Below are positions 7,503 through 15,479 of a stretch of DNA of 39,793 nucleotides, in pieces. Source of the stretch: Clostridiales bacterium (lineage in GTDB: Bacteria > Bacillota > Clostridia > Christensenellales > Aristaeellaceae); the NCBI GenBank assembly GCA_012520375.1, contig JAAYOH010000080.1, positions 1-39,793 of the forward strand. Reading direction: 5' to 3'. Numbering within the stretch: the first letter of the stretch is position 1; each line of letters starts with the position of its first letter. The notes below the pieces were generated by a model. It was not told the origin of the DNA and made no database searches. It worked only from the letters and a program-made list of their open reading frames with translations. Made by a program: the position numbers and the translations under genes.

Positions 7503-8531
7503 ATGAAGACTGCCAACGGAACCGAATCCAAGGGCGCCCCCTCTTTTATCAGGCGCGTCCAGCAGGTCAGCGTATTCAACATCGTGCTGATCCTGGCGGG
7601 CATGTGCCTGCTCCTCTCCATCGCCGTTGGGGGCAAATTCCTGTCCGCCACCAACATCACCTCGGTGGTGCGGCAGTTCTCCTTCTACGCCATCATGGCC
7701 ACGGGCATGTTGCTGGCGATCATCACCGGGGGCATCGACTTGTCCTCGGGCTCGGTCTTCGCCTTTTCCAGCATCATCACCTGCCTGTTCATCGCCAAGT
7801 GGGACATCCCCCTCTTGACGGGGATGCCGGTGCTGCTGCGGGTCATCCTGGGGGTGCTGTTGGGCATGCTGTCCGGCGCGGCTTTCGGATATCTGAACGG
7901 CGCCCTGATCACCCTGCTGAAGCTGCCCCCCTTCATCGCTACCCTGGGGACCATGTCCATCGCCAGGGGCCTGTCCTACGGCATCACCGGGGGCTATCCC
8001 ATCGGCAGCCTGCCGGACCAGTTCAAGTTCATCGGGCTGGGCACCATCGGCGCGGGCTCGGTACAGATCCCTACCCCCATCATCCTGATGGTGGTGCTGG
8101 CCCTGCTCTTTTCCTTCTTCCTGCGAAAGACCATCCTGGGGCGCTGGGTGTACGCCATCGGCGGCAACGAGGAGGCCGCTCGCATCGCAGGCGTTCGGGT
8201 GGATCGCACCAAGCGTATCGTGTACGCCCTGTGCGGGCTCATGTCGTCCATTGCGGGCATCGCCACGGCGGCCCGGCTGGGTGTGGGCCAGTCCACGGCG
8301 GGCCAGGGCTACGAGATGGACGCCATTGCGGCGGTGATCATCGGCGGCGCCTCGGTGAACGGCGGCGTGGGTACGGTGCTGGGCTCGGTGCTGGGCGCGG
8401 CCATCATGGGCGTGCTGCGCAACGGACTGGTGCTGCTGAACGTGTCCGCCTACTGGCAGCAGGCGGTGCTGGGCGTGGTCATCGTGGTGGCGGTATCTTT
8501 CGACAAGCTGCAGCACGACCGGAAGAAATAA
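7503..8531 (+). CDS. Ribose-type ABC importer permease (RbsC family)
   Basis: The product is a polytopic membrane protein of about 342 residues, of the family that forms the homodimeric channel of ribose-type importers. Diagnostic stretches are ITGGIDLSSGSVFAFSS, LPPFIATLGTMSIARGL and VYAIGGNEEAARIAGV, all at the expected places. AAGGAGG at 7487-7493 lies 9 bp before the ATG at 7503 but only 3 bp before the ATG at 7497, so I chose 7503; the difference is two residues. It lies 21 bp after the ATPase gene and precedes the binding-protein gene in the same operon. Confidence 0.9.
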   Translation: MKTANGTESKGAPSFIRRVQQVSVFNIVLILAGMCLLLSIAVGGKFLSATNITSVVRQFSFYAIMATGMLLAIITGGIDLSSGSVFAFSSIITCLFIAKWDIPLLTGMPVLLRVILGVLLGMLSGAAFGYLNGALITLLKLPPFIATLGTMSIARGLSYGITGGYPIGSLPDQFKFIGLGTIGAGSVQIPTPIILMVVLALLFSFFLRKTILGRWVYAIGGNEEAARIAGVRVDRTKRIVYALCGLMSSIAGIATAARLGVGQSTAGQGYEMDAIAAVIIGGASVNGGVGTVLGSVLGAAIMGVLRNGLVLLNVSAYWQQAVLGVVIVVAVSFDKLQHDRKK

Positions 8532-8544
8532 TGGTGAAACTCTT

Positions 8545-8560
8545 CCCCCGTTCAAGGGGG
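8545..8560 (+). other. Small intercistronic hairpin before the binding-protein gene
   Basis: CCCCC (8545-8549) and GGGGG (8556-8560) can pair with a six-base loop between the permease stop and the binding-protein ribosome-binding site (AAAGGAGG, 8571-8578). No T-run follows, so it is not a terminator. It may affect mRNA stability or relative expression. Confidence 0.3.
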
Positions 8561-8586
8561 CTGAGAAATAAAAGGAGGTTATACTC

Positions 8587-9540
8587 ATGAAAAAGGTTCT
8601 CTCTTTCCTGTTGGTGGCATTGCTGGTGCTGGGCGCAAGCTCTGCATTTGCCGAAGAGGTGGAGATCGCCGTGGTCCCCAAGGCTCTGGACAACGCCATC
8701 TTCCTGGACGCCAAGACGGCTGCCGAAGAAAAGGGCGCCGAACTGGGCGTCAAGATCTACTGGGAAGGCTCTCCCACATCGGATGCCGCTGCCCAGGTGA
8801 ACGTCATCGAGTCCCTGATCGAGCGTCAGGTGGACGGCATCCTGATCAGCTGCAACGACGCGGACGCCCTGAAGGACGTCATCGACCGCGCCGTGGATGC
8901 CGGCATCGCGGTGGGCTGCTTCGATTCCGACTCCCCTGAATCCAAGCGCGCCTTCTACTGCGGCACCGACAACTATGCCATTGGCAAACTGTCCGCCGAG
9001 TACATGATGGAGTACCTGCCCGAGGGCGGCAAGGTGGCCATCCTCACCGGCGTACTGGGCGCCCCCAACCTGGAGATGCGCATCACCGGCTTCAAGGAGA
9101 CCCTGGCCGCTGCCGGCAGCCCCATCGAAGTGCTGCCCGTGCAGACCGGTGAGGACGACGTGCAGAAGTCCGTGGAGGTCGTCTCCCAGTTCACCGCCGC
9201 CAATCCCGACCTGGCCGGCTGGTTCTTCGACGGCGGCTGGCCCTATTTTGCCGACCCCGATGCCCTGCCCGAAGTGAAGGCCTTCATGGAGAGGGGCGGC
9301 CGCATCGTATCCATCGACACCTGCGAGCCCATGATGCAGTATGTAGGCCTTGGGATGGTGGACATCCTGATCGGCCAGAACTACCCCACCATGGGCGCCC
9401 TGGGCGTGGAGACCCTGTACAAGATCATCAAGGGCGAAGAGGTGGACCTGGGCGACGAGACCAACTACATCGACACCGGCTACGAGATCGTGGACATCAA
9501 CAACTACGAAGAAGTGTGGGCGGGCAAGGCGCCCTGGTAA
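8587..9540 (+). CDS. Periplasmic-binding-protein-like sugar-binding protein of the ribose-type importer
   Basis: The 317-residue protein begins with a Sec signal peptide (MKKVLSFLLVALLVLG, then cleavage after AFA near residue 22). There is no lipobox cysteine, so it is not an obvious lipoprotein, which is unusual for a Gram-positive binding protein. The mature part is a type I binding fold of the ribose/rhamnose/autoinducer-2 group, with GVKIYWEGSPTSDAAAQVNV near the N-terminus and VDGILISCNDADALKDVID following. An AAAGGAGG site is 8 bp upstream of the ATG. It is the third gene of the importer operon. The ligand is unknown. Confidence 0.88.
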   Translation: MKKVLSFLLVALLVLGASSAFAEEVEIAVVPKALDNAIFLDAKTAAEEKGAELGVKIYWEGSPTSDAAAQVNVIESLIERQVDGILISCNDADALKDVIDRAVDAGIAVGCFDSDSPESKRAFYCGTDNYAIGKLSAEYMMEYLPEGGKVAILTGVLGAPNLEMRITGFKETLAAAGSPIEVLPVQTGEDDVQKSVEVVSQFTAANPDLAGWFFDGGWPYFADPDALPEVKAFMERGGRIVSIDTCEPMMQYVGLGMVDILIGQNYPTMGALGVETLYKIIKGEEVDLGDETNYIDTGYEIVDINNYEEVWAGKAPW

Positions 9541-9563
9541 AGCCTGAAAAAAGCTGAACCACA

Positions 9564-9599
9564 AGGAGCTGCGACAGGCTGATGGCTGTAGCAGCTCCT
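9564..9599 (+). other. Stem-loop after the binding-protein gene
   Basis: AGGAGCTGC (9564-9572) and GCAGCTCCT (9591-9599) form a 9-bp perfect stem, and CAG/CTG inside the 18-base loop can extend it. There is no downstream T-run, so it is a poor intrinsic terminator. In this position it more likely stabilises the 3' end of the binding-protein message or reduces read-through into the flavoprotein gene. I see nothing else definite in the 9541-9723 gap apart from a short CGGCTG/CAGCCG repeat near 9668. Confidence 0.5.
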
Positions 9600-9723
9600 C
9601 GTACAAATGGGGAACAACAGCGGTTGGCGGCGGGTGGATGATCGCATTTCTGCAAAAAACATACAGGCGGCTGGACTGCATCCCGCAGCCGGACGCTGGA
9701 AATAATGAAAGGAGTATGCCATT

Positions 9724-11157
9724 ATGAAAAGACGGATTTCTCTGTTTATCGTCCTGGCGATGCTACTGGCCCTGTGTCCGGCCCTGGCAGAGAGCAGAGA
9801 CGAAACCGTGGACTTTGTGGTGGTGGGGGCCGGCGCTGCCGGTGTTTCCGCGGCCACCGAAGCAGCCCGCCAGGGGAAAAGTGTGATCCTGCTGGAAAAG
9901 CTCTCCTTTGCCGGCGGTTCCTCCGCACTGAACGAGGGATTTCTTTGGGCCTGTGGGTCGGACTTCAATGCCCTCACCGGCAAGGGATACAGCAAGGAAC
10001 AGATGAAGACTTACCTGCGGGAATCTTCCCGGGGGAATGCCAACCACGCGCTGAACGACAACATCGTCGATATGTCTGCCGAGATCATGGACTTCATCGT
10101 GGAGGGCGGCGCAAAATTCTACACCGACAAGTTCACCCCCAGCGGTGCAGATGCCCGGGACTTGGACGTTTTCATGGCTGAAGGTGCTGGGCACAGCTTG
10201 TTCAATGCCCTGCTGGCCATAGCCGAGAGGTACGGAGTGATTCCCCGCTACGAGAGCCCAGCCGTGGCGTTGATCGTTGAAGAGGGCGCCGTCAAAGGCG
10301 TGACGGTACAGGACGCCCAGGGCACTTACAATATCTATGCTCAGCATACTATCCTAGCCACGGGGGGCTTCCTTCAGAGCGATGAACTGATGGATCGGTT
10401 CATGCCCGAGTGGAACTCGGAATACCCCTACTGCACGGCGGGCGCTACCGGAGACGGCCACAAGTGGGCCCTGGAATTGGGAGCGTACATGTCGGGCTAT
10501 GGTTGTGGAGGGGTCTGGCGGACCGAGGACGGAAAGAACGGCTACCATGTGGAAGGCGGATTGGCACCCGTTCTCAGCTTTTTCATGGTAAATATCGAGG
10601 GGAACCGCTTCTGCAACGAATACATGGGAGCCGACAAGAACCAGTTGATCAATATGCAGACCGGCAAAAAGGCCTACTGCTTTGCGGATGCCAACAGCCC
10701 ATACGTGGCGCTATTGGAGCAGGGCGTTGCCAACGGCTATGCTTACAAAGCGGATACCCTGGAAGAATTGTGCGACGTTTACGGCATCCAAAAAGACAAT
10801 CTCCTGGCTTCTGTGGAGGCATACAATAAGTGCAAGGCGGAGGACGGCCAGGATCCCTTCCAGGTACCCCTTGCCTACATGACCAGCATGACCACAGCGC
10901 CCTACTATATGAGCCTGTATGATCCGGCTATGAACACGAACTGCCTGATGGGCTTGGCGACCGATGCTTATTGCCGGATCCTCAGGGAGGACGGCAGCGC
11001 AATCGATGGCCTCTATGGCGCTGGCGAGATCATCATGGGCAATCTGTGCGGCGGCACGACCGCAGGGCCCCGCTATCCCGCCTGCGGCAGCTGCCTGGCG
11101 GCCGGCATCTATGGCGGACCGTTGGCGGTACGCCATGCACTGGGCATCATAGGATAA
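9724..11157 (+). CDS. Secreted FAD-dependent fumarate-reductase-like flavoprotein
   Basis: The 477-residue protein has an N-terminal signal peptide (residues 1-22, ending ALA) followed at once by a dinucleotide-binding motif, GAGAAG at 35-40 with Glu58 of the FAD fold. Later features are LATGGF, NIEGNRFCNE and the C-terminal GLYGAGEI segment, which place it in the FAD_binding_2 family (fumarate reductase, urocanate reductase and ketosteroid dehydrogenase relatives). It lacks its own FMN-binding domain, so electrons must come from a partner. The usual fumarate reductase ending GANRLGGN is replaced by AGPRYPACGS, which argues against simple fumarate specificity. AAAGGAG lies 9 bp before the ATG. 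The gene is separated from the importer by 183 bp and ends at a bidirectional terminator. The acceptor is unknown. Confidence 0.82.
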   Translation: MKRRISLFIVLAMLLALCPALAESRDETVDFVVVGAGAAGVSAATEAARQGKSVILLEKLSFAGGSSALNEGFLWACGSDFNALTGKGYSKEQMKTYLRESSRGNANHALNDNIVDMSAEIMDFIVEGGAKFYTDKFTPSGADARDLDVFMAEGAGHSLFNALLAIAERYGVIPRYESPAVALIVEEGAVKGVTVQDAQGTYNIYAQHTILATGGFLQSDELMDRFMPEWNSEYPYCTAGATGDGHKWALELGAYMSGYGCGGVWRTEDGKNGYHVEGGLAPVLSFFMVNIEGNRFCNEYMGADKNQLINMQTGKKAYCFADANSPYVALLEQGVANGYAYKADTLEELCDVYGIQKDNLLASVEAYNKCKAEDGQDPFQVPLAYMTSMTTAPYYMSLYDPAMNTNCLMGLATDAYCRILREDGSAIDGLYGAGEIIMGNLCGGTTAGPRYPACGSCLAAGIYGGPLAVRHALGIIG

Positions 11158-11180
11158 GTCCCGTCACGGGGCTATCCTGC

Positions 11181-11217
11181 AAGAAAACAGAGCTTCTGTA
11201 TGGAGCTCTGTTTTCTT
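11181..11217. terminator. Bidirectional intrinsic terminator between convergent genes
   Basis: A perfect 14-bp stem (AAGAAAACAGAGCT at 11181-11194 with AGCTCTGTTTTCTT at 11204-11217) encloses a 9-base loop. A-rich and T-rich flanks on the two arms let it act on both strands, ending the flavoprotein gene on the plus strand and the P-type ATPase gene on the minus strand. Confidence 0.85.
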
Positions 11218-11262
11218 GTGCCGGGGAAGCGATCCCCAGGATCCCCTGTTTGCTTTTCCAAG

Positions 11263-13110
11263 CTACACTTTCCGCCCGTACAGGCAGACGGAGAGCAGGA
11301 TCACCGCCAGCGCGCCGGCGTTGTGCACCAGGGCACCGGAGACCGGCCCCAGCAGGCCTGCGGTGGAGAGCGCCAGGGCCAGCAAATTGATGACCATGGA
11401 GAGGGCGATGGAAATGCCAATGGTCCTCATGGCGGCCCTGGACAGGCGCACCAGGTAGGGGAGGGCCATAAGGTCTTCCCGAAGCACCACGACGTCCGCC
11501 GCGTCCACCGCCATGTCAGCGGCGCAAAAGGCGACGCCCACGTCTGCGGTTTTGAGGGCCGGAGCGTCGTTGATGCCGTTGCCCACCATCATGACCCGAT
11601 GTCCCAGGGTTTTGTGGGCCGCGATATGGGCTGCCTTGTCGGGGGGCAGCAGTTCGGCCCGGACATTTTGGACGCCAAGCCGGGCCGCGGCGCCTTCGCT
11701 GTCCCCGGTGAGGAGCATGGGATCGAGCCCCAGCTCTTTCAGGGCATCCAGGGCGGCTTTTGCCCCGGGCCGAAGGGCGTCGCCGAGGGCGATGATGCCA
11801 AGGAGCGCTTTTCCCCGGGCTACCAGCACGCAGGCTTTGCCCGCCCGCTGGAAGGGCGCCAGCGTCTGGGTACCGGCATCCCCAAGGGCGATCCCCTGGG
11901 CGGCCAGAAAGCGGGGACTGCCGACGAAGAGGGTTTCGCCCCCCACCAGGGCACTGGCGCCCAAGCCCGCCCGGGTCGTGCAGCCGGAGGCCTCGGGGAC
12001 CGGGACGCCCAGTTCCCCTGCCCTGGCCAGGATGGCGGCGGCCAGGGGATGGCTGCTCCCCTTTTCCACGGCGGCGGCCAGGGCCAGGAGATCCCGGGGA
12101 TCGCAGCCTTCCTGCAGGGGCAGGATGTCGCTGACGACGGGTTTGCCCGTGGTGAGGGTGCCTGTTTTATCCAGGGCCAGGGTGTCCATTTTCCCCGTTT
12201 CTTCCAAGGCCCTCCCCGATCCAATCACTATGCCCTGTTGGGTGGCCTGCCCGATGGCAGCCATGATGGCGGTGGGTGTAGCCAGCACCAGGGAGCAGGG
12301 ACAAAAGACCACCAGCACCGTGACAGCCCGCACCGGATCACGGGTGATCAGCAAAGTCAACAGGGCGATCAGAAGGGCCAGGGGAACCAGGCGGCTGGCC
12401 CAGCGATCCGCCGTGCGCCGGGTAGGGGCGTCATCCCCGGCCTCCTGTACCAACCGGATCAGCCGGCTCAAAGAGCTGTCCTCGGGCAATTTCTGAACCC
12501 GCATGTCCAGCATGCCGTAGCCGTTGAGGGTGCCGCTGAATAAACTTGAACCCGGCGCCTTGTCTACGGGCAGGGATTCCCCGGTGAGGGAGGACTGGTC
12601 CACGGCGCTTTCCCCCGCCGTCACCACCCCATCCACCGGGATGGTTTCTCCGGGCAGCACCCGAAGGAGGTCGTCCACCCGAATGGCGGCGAGGGGCACG
12701 ATCTCCTCCGATCCGCCGTCGCCCAGCCTTCTCCCCGTGAGGGGTGCGAGGCGGGAAAGCCTGTGGATGTCCCTGCGGGCCCGGCTGCAGGTCACTTCTT
12801 CCAAGAGTTCCCCCAGGGCCATGATGAAGGCCACCTCTGCGGCGGCCAGCAATTCCCCGATGCACAGGGCAGCCGCCATGGCGATGGAGATGAGGAGGGG
12901 CGAGGAGATCCGGGCCAGGCCGCGCTTCATGATGAGCCGCTTGAGGGCGGAGACCAGGATGGGCAGACCGCACAGGAGCAGGGTGAGCCAGGCGGGGTCC
13001 GCCGGGGGCCCGATCCCAGCCCGGGCCAGGAGAAAACTCGTCAGCAGGGCGACGCCCCCCAGCAGGGGCGGAAGGATCCCCGGAAAGAGCTCCTTGATTT
13101 TACTTAACAT
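11263..13110 (-). CDS. Heavy-metal P1B-type ATPase
   Basis: The 615-residue pump has the metal-binding CPC motif (270-272) in a membrane helix, TGES (176-179), the phosphorylation motif DKTGT (314-318), SSHPLA and GNGINDAPAL. The CPC form is typical of Cu, Zn, Cd and related exporters. The last helix has HNAGALAVI, closer to Zn/Cd/Mn-type pumps than to Cu pumps, so I leave the metal open. There is no N-terminal HMA or His-rich metal domain; the protein starts directly with membrane helices. The ATG at 13110 has GGGAGG 8 bp upstream and is preferred to an in-frame start 15 codons earlier. It is divergent from the TetR gene. Confidence 0.9.
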   Translation of the reverse strand: MLSKIKELFPGILPPLLGGVALLTSFLLARAGIGPPADPAWLTLLLCGLPILVSALKRLIMKRGLARISSPLLISIAMAAALCIGELLAAAEVAFIMALGELLEEVTCSRARRDIHRLSRLAPLTGRRLGDGGSEEIVPLAAIRVDDLLRVLPGETIPVDGVVTAGESAVDQSSLTGESLPVDKAPGSSLFSGTLNGYGMLDMRVQKLPEDSSLSRLIRLVQEAGDDAPTRRTADRWASRLVPLALLIALLTLLITRDPVRAVTVLVVFCPCSLVLATPTAIMAAIGQATQQGIVIGSGRALEETGKMDTLALDKTGTLTTGKPVVSDILPLQEGCDPRDLLALAAAVEKGSSHPLAAAILARAGELGVPVPEASGCTTRAGLGASALVGGETLFVGSPRFLAAQGIALGDAGTQTLAPFQRAGKACVLVARGKALLGIIALGDALRPGAKAALDALKELGLDPMLLTGDSEGAAARLGVQNVRAELLPPDKAAHIAAHKTLGHRVMMVGNGINDAPALKTADVGVAFCAADMAVDAADVVVLREDLMALPYLVRLSRAAMRTIGISIALSMVINLLALALSTAGLLGPVSGALVHNAGALAVILLSVCLYGRKV

Positions 13111-13180
13111 CGGCTCTACCTCCCGTCCATTGACAGCTTGGGCTGGAAAGCGCATAATGCCAAAAGGCCCCCTGTCTATG

Positions 13181-13208
13181 ATTATAGGCGTGGGGAGCCC
13201 GAAAGCAA
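13181..13208 (-). promoter_or_regulatory. Promoter for the P-type ATPase
   Basis: On the minus strand, TTGCTT (13208-13203) and a perfect TATAAT (13186-13181) are separated by 16 bp. The predicted leader before the ATG at 13110 is about 65 bases. The TGTTCG/CGAACA palindrome lies about 19 bp upstream of its -35 box. Confidence 0.6.
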
Positions 13209-13226
13209 GGTATAAAGATGGCGTCC

Positions 13227-13242
13227 TGTTCGCTAACGAACA
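13227..13242. promoter_or_regulatory. Candidate TetR-family operator
   Basis: TGTTCGCTAACGAACA is an inverted repeat with 6-bp arms and a 4-bp centre. It lies about 30 bp upstream of the TetR gene start and just downstream of a TATAAA (13211-13216) that may be that gene's -10 box. Its position fits autoregulation of the TetR-MATE operon, and it may also influence the divergent ATPase promoter. Confidence 0.55.
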
Positions 13243-13271
13243 AAACGTCCGATTTGTACGGGAGGATGGAC

Positions 13272-13835
13272 ATGGACAGGCGACAGAGAAAGACCCGGAA
13301 GGCCATTTTTTCCGCGTTCACCCAGCTGCTGGCCCGGAAGAATTACAACGAGATCACGGTACAGGACATCGTCGAGAGAGCGGATATCGGCCGCACCACG
13401 TTTTATTCCCACTTCGAGACCAAGGAATTCCTGCTCCGGGACCTGTGCGGAGAGCTCTTTGGCCACATCATTGAAACCGCCATGGGCTTGCCCAAAGCGC
13501 ATTACCACTATGTGGCCTGCGAGCCCACGGATTCGGTTTTCCTTCACCTGGTCCGGCATCTACAGGAAAATGACCGCAGCATCCTGGAACTCCTGGCGTC
13601 CCCCAACGACCAGATCTTTCTGGGCTACTTCAAAGACGGCCTTGTGAAGATGATCACAAGCCAGTATGCAGCGGAGGGGAGGCTGGGGAAGGGCGGGCTG
13701 CCGGAGGGCTTTCTGGTGAACCACATGGCCGCCTCCTTCGTGGAAACCATAGCCTGGTGGCTGTCCCGGGGCATGCCGGAAAGTGCCGAGGTCATCACGG
13801 GGTATTTTTTGGCCACGGTAGAGCCGCTGTTGTAA
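13272..13835 (+). CDS. TetR/AcrR-family transcriptional regulator
   Basis: The 187-residue protein has a typical N-terminal TetR helix-turn-helix: RRQRKTRKAIFSAFTQLL, then ITVQDIVERADIGRTTFYSH, with recognition helix around residues 33-45. The C-terminal ligand-binding half is of the kind seen in many Firmicutes TetR proteins with no known ligand. I chose the ATG at 13272 because GGAGG (13261-13265) is 6 bp upstream; the ATG at 13266 abuts that site. The MATE pump gene begins 19 bp after the stop, so the protein probably represses its own operon through the palindrome at 13227-13242. Confidence 0.88.
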   Translation: MDRRQRKTRKAIFSAFTQLLARKNYNEITVQDIVERADIGRTTFYSHFETKEFLLRDLCGELFGHIIETAMGLPKAHYHYVACEPTDSVFLHLVRHLQENDRSILELLASPNDQIFLGYFKDGLVKMITSQYAAEGRLGKGGLPEGFLVNHMAASFVETIAWWLSRGMPESAEVITGYFLATVEPLL

Positions 13836-13854
13836 GAGGAAAGAGGAAGGGCAT

Positions 13855-15246
13855 ATGCAGGACAAGAAGCATGACAAATACGTCCAGATGACGACCCAAC
13901 CCGTGGAAAAACTGGTGTGCAGGCTGGCGGTACCCACCATCATCTCCATGCTGGTGACCGCACTGTACAACACGGCGGACACCTATTTTGTCGGCCGGGT
14001 AGGCACCGAGGCCACCGCGGGGGTGGGACTGATATTTCCCATCATGGCCATCATCCAGGCCTTCGGTTTTTTCTTCGGCCAGGGCTCCGGCAACTTCATT
14101 TCCCGCAGTTTGGGCGCCCAGTGCATCGAAGAAGCGGAAACCATGGCCACAACGGGCAACCTATGCGCCCTGCTCATGGGCTGTCTGATCACGGCGGTGG
14201 GGCTGGGAGGACGGGAGGTCATCCTGAAGCTGCTGGGGGCGCGGCCCGAAACGGTATCAGAAGCCACCATCGCCAGCGCCCGGGACTATCTCAGCTTCAT
14301 CCTGTGCGGCGCTCCCTTTATGTGCATGTCCTTCGTGCTGAACAACCAGCTGCGCTACCAGGGGAATTCCTTTTTTTCCATGATCGGGCTGGTGTCCGGG
14401 GCGGTGCTGAACGTGGCCCTGGATCCCCTATTCATCTTTGGCTTCGGCATGGGGGCGGCGGGGGCGGCCCTGGCCACGGTCATCAGCCAGATCTTTTCTT
14501 TCTCCCTGCTCTTGTGGGCCACCACCCGGGGGGACAGCCTGCGCATCCGGGTGAGCAAGTTCAAGCCCAACCTCTACTATATGAAACACATCACCATCGG
14601 CGGTATGCCCTCCCTGTTCCGGCAGGGCCTGGCCAGCATGGCTACCTTGTCCTTGAATGCGGCGGCGGGGGCCGCTGTGCCGGCGGGGCAGGCGGATGCC
14701 GCCATCGCCGCCTTCTCCGTGGTGGGCAAGATCGCCATGCTGGCCTTTTCGGTGCTGCTGGGTTTTGGGCAGGGTTTTCAGCCCGTGTGCGGCTTCAATT
14801 ACGGCGCCGGGCTGTACGGCCGGGTGCGGCGGGCCTACGTATTCTGCATCAAACTGGGCATGGGCTTCCTTTTCTTTAGCTCGGTTCTGGGCTTTGCCTT
14901 TGCGGGTCCCCTGGTGAGGCTGTTCCGGGACGATCCCCAGGTCGTCGCCCACGGCACCATCGCCCTGCGCTGCCAGTGCGTCCCCTTCGCCCTGATGGGG
15001 CTGGTGACCATGACCAACATGCTGTACCAGAACATCGGGCGGGTGGCGGGCGCTACCTTGCTGGCGGTGGCCCGGCAGGGGCTGCTGTTCATCCCGGTGG
15101 TGCTGGTGCTGCCCCGGGTCTTTGAAATCCCCATCTGGGGGGTATACCTGGCCCAGCCCGTGGCGGACCTCTTCACCTTTGCCCTGGCCCTCCCTCTGGC
15201 GATCCGGATCCACCGGGAGCTGAAGGAGCTGGAGGGCAGGGCATAA
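13855..15246 (+). CDS. MATE-family multidrug efflux pump
   Basis: The 463-residue membrane protein has the twelve-helix MATE layout with two homologous halves. The N-terminal segment VCRLAVPTIISMLVTALYN followed by TADTYFVGRVG is diagnostic, as are GQGSGNFISRSLGA and the second-half GFGQGFQPVCGFNYGA. It is closest in type to the MepA/NorM-like pumps of Firmicutes, which export cationic drugs using an ion gradient. A purine-rich AGAGGAAAGAGGAAGGG stretch precedes the ATG. It is cotranscribed with the TetR gene and ends at a strong terminator. Confidence 0.92.
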   Translation: MQDKKHDKYVQMTTQPVEKLVCRLAVPTIISMLVTALYNTADTYFVGRVGTEATAGVGLIFPIMAIIQAFGFFFGQGSGNFISRSLGAQCIEEAETMATTGNLCALLMGCLITAVGLGGREVILKLLGARPETVSEATIASARDYLSFILCGAPFMCMSFVLNNQLRYQGNSFFSMIGLVSGAVLNVALDPLFIFGFGMGAAGAALATVISQIFSFSLLLWATTRGDSLRIRVSKFKPNLYYMKHITIGGMPSLFRQGLASMATLSLNAAAGAAVPAGQADAAIAAFSVVGKIAMLAFSVLLGFGQGFQPVCGFNYGAGLYGRVRRAYVFCIKLGMGFLFFSSVLGFAFAGPLVRLFRDDPQVVAHGTIALRCQCVPFALMGLVTMTNMLYQNIGRVAGATLLAVARQGLLFIPVVLVLPRVFEIPIWGVYLAQPVADLFTFALALPLAIRIHRELKELEGRA

Positions 15247-15251
15247 AAAAA

Positions 15252-15280
15252 CCCCCGCTTTTTCAAGGCGGGGGCCTTTT
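15252..15280. terminator. Bidirectional terminator between the MATE gene and rpmF
   Basis: CCCCCGC (15252-15258) pairs with GCGGGGG (15268-15274) across a 9-base loop, with A7 before and CCTTTT after. The T-rich flank on each strand lets it stop the MATE message and the convergent yceD-rpmF message. Confidence 0.85.
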
Positions 15281-15285
15281 ATCCC

Positions 15286-15477
15286 TTACTTGGCTTTCTC
15301 TTCTACCTGGACCACCTGCTGACCATCGTAGTAGCCACAATGCTTGCAGACGCGATGCGCCAGCTTCATCTTTTGGCAACGGGAGCACTTGACGATGCTG
15401 GGCAAGCTCAGCTTCCAATGGGCGCTGCGACGGGAATTCTTGCGGGCTTTGGATACTTTACCTTTCGGTACGGCCAT
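15286..15477 (-). CDS. rpmF: 50S ribosomal protein L32
   Basis: The 63-residue protein has the universal L32 start MAVPKGKVSKARKNSRRSAH and a zinc ribbon with CSRC and CKHC pairs. It is the zinc-binding (C+) form of L32. It follows yceD with a 2-bp gap, the conserved arrangement in most bacteria, and shares the promoter at 16023-16051. Confidence 0.97.
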   Translation of the reverse strand: MAVPKGKVSKARKNSRRSAHWKLSLPSIVKCSRCQKMKLAHRVCKHCGYYDGQQVVQVEEKAK

Positions 15478-15479
15478 GG

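Noticed and set aside
9724-9800. Twin-arginine signal on the flavoprotein
   Set aside because: KRR is present, but the following residues I-S-L do not fit the Tat consensus; I treat the export route as undetermined.
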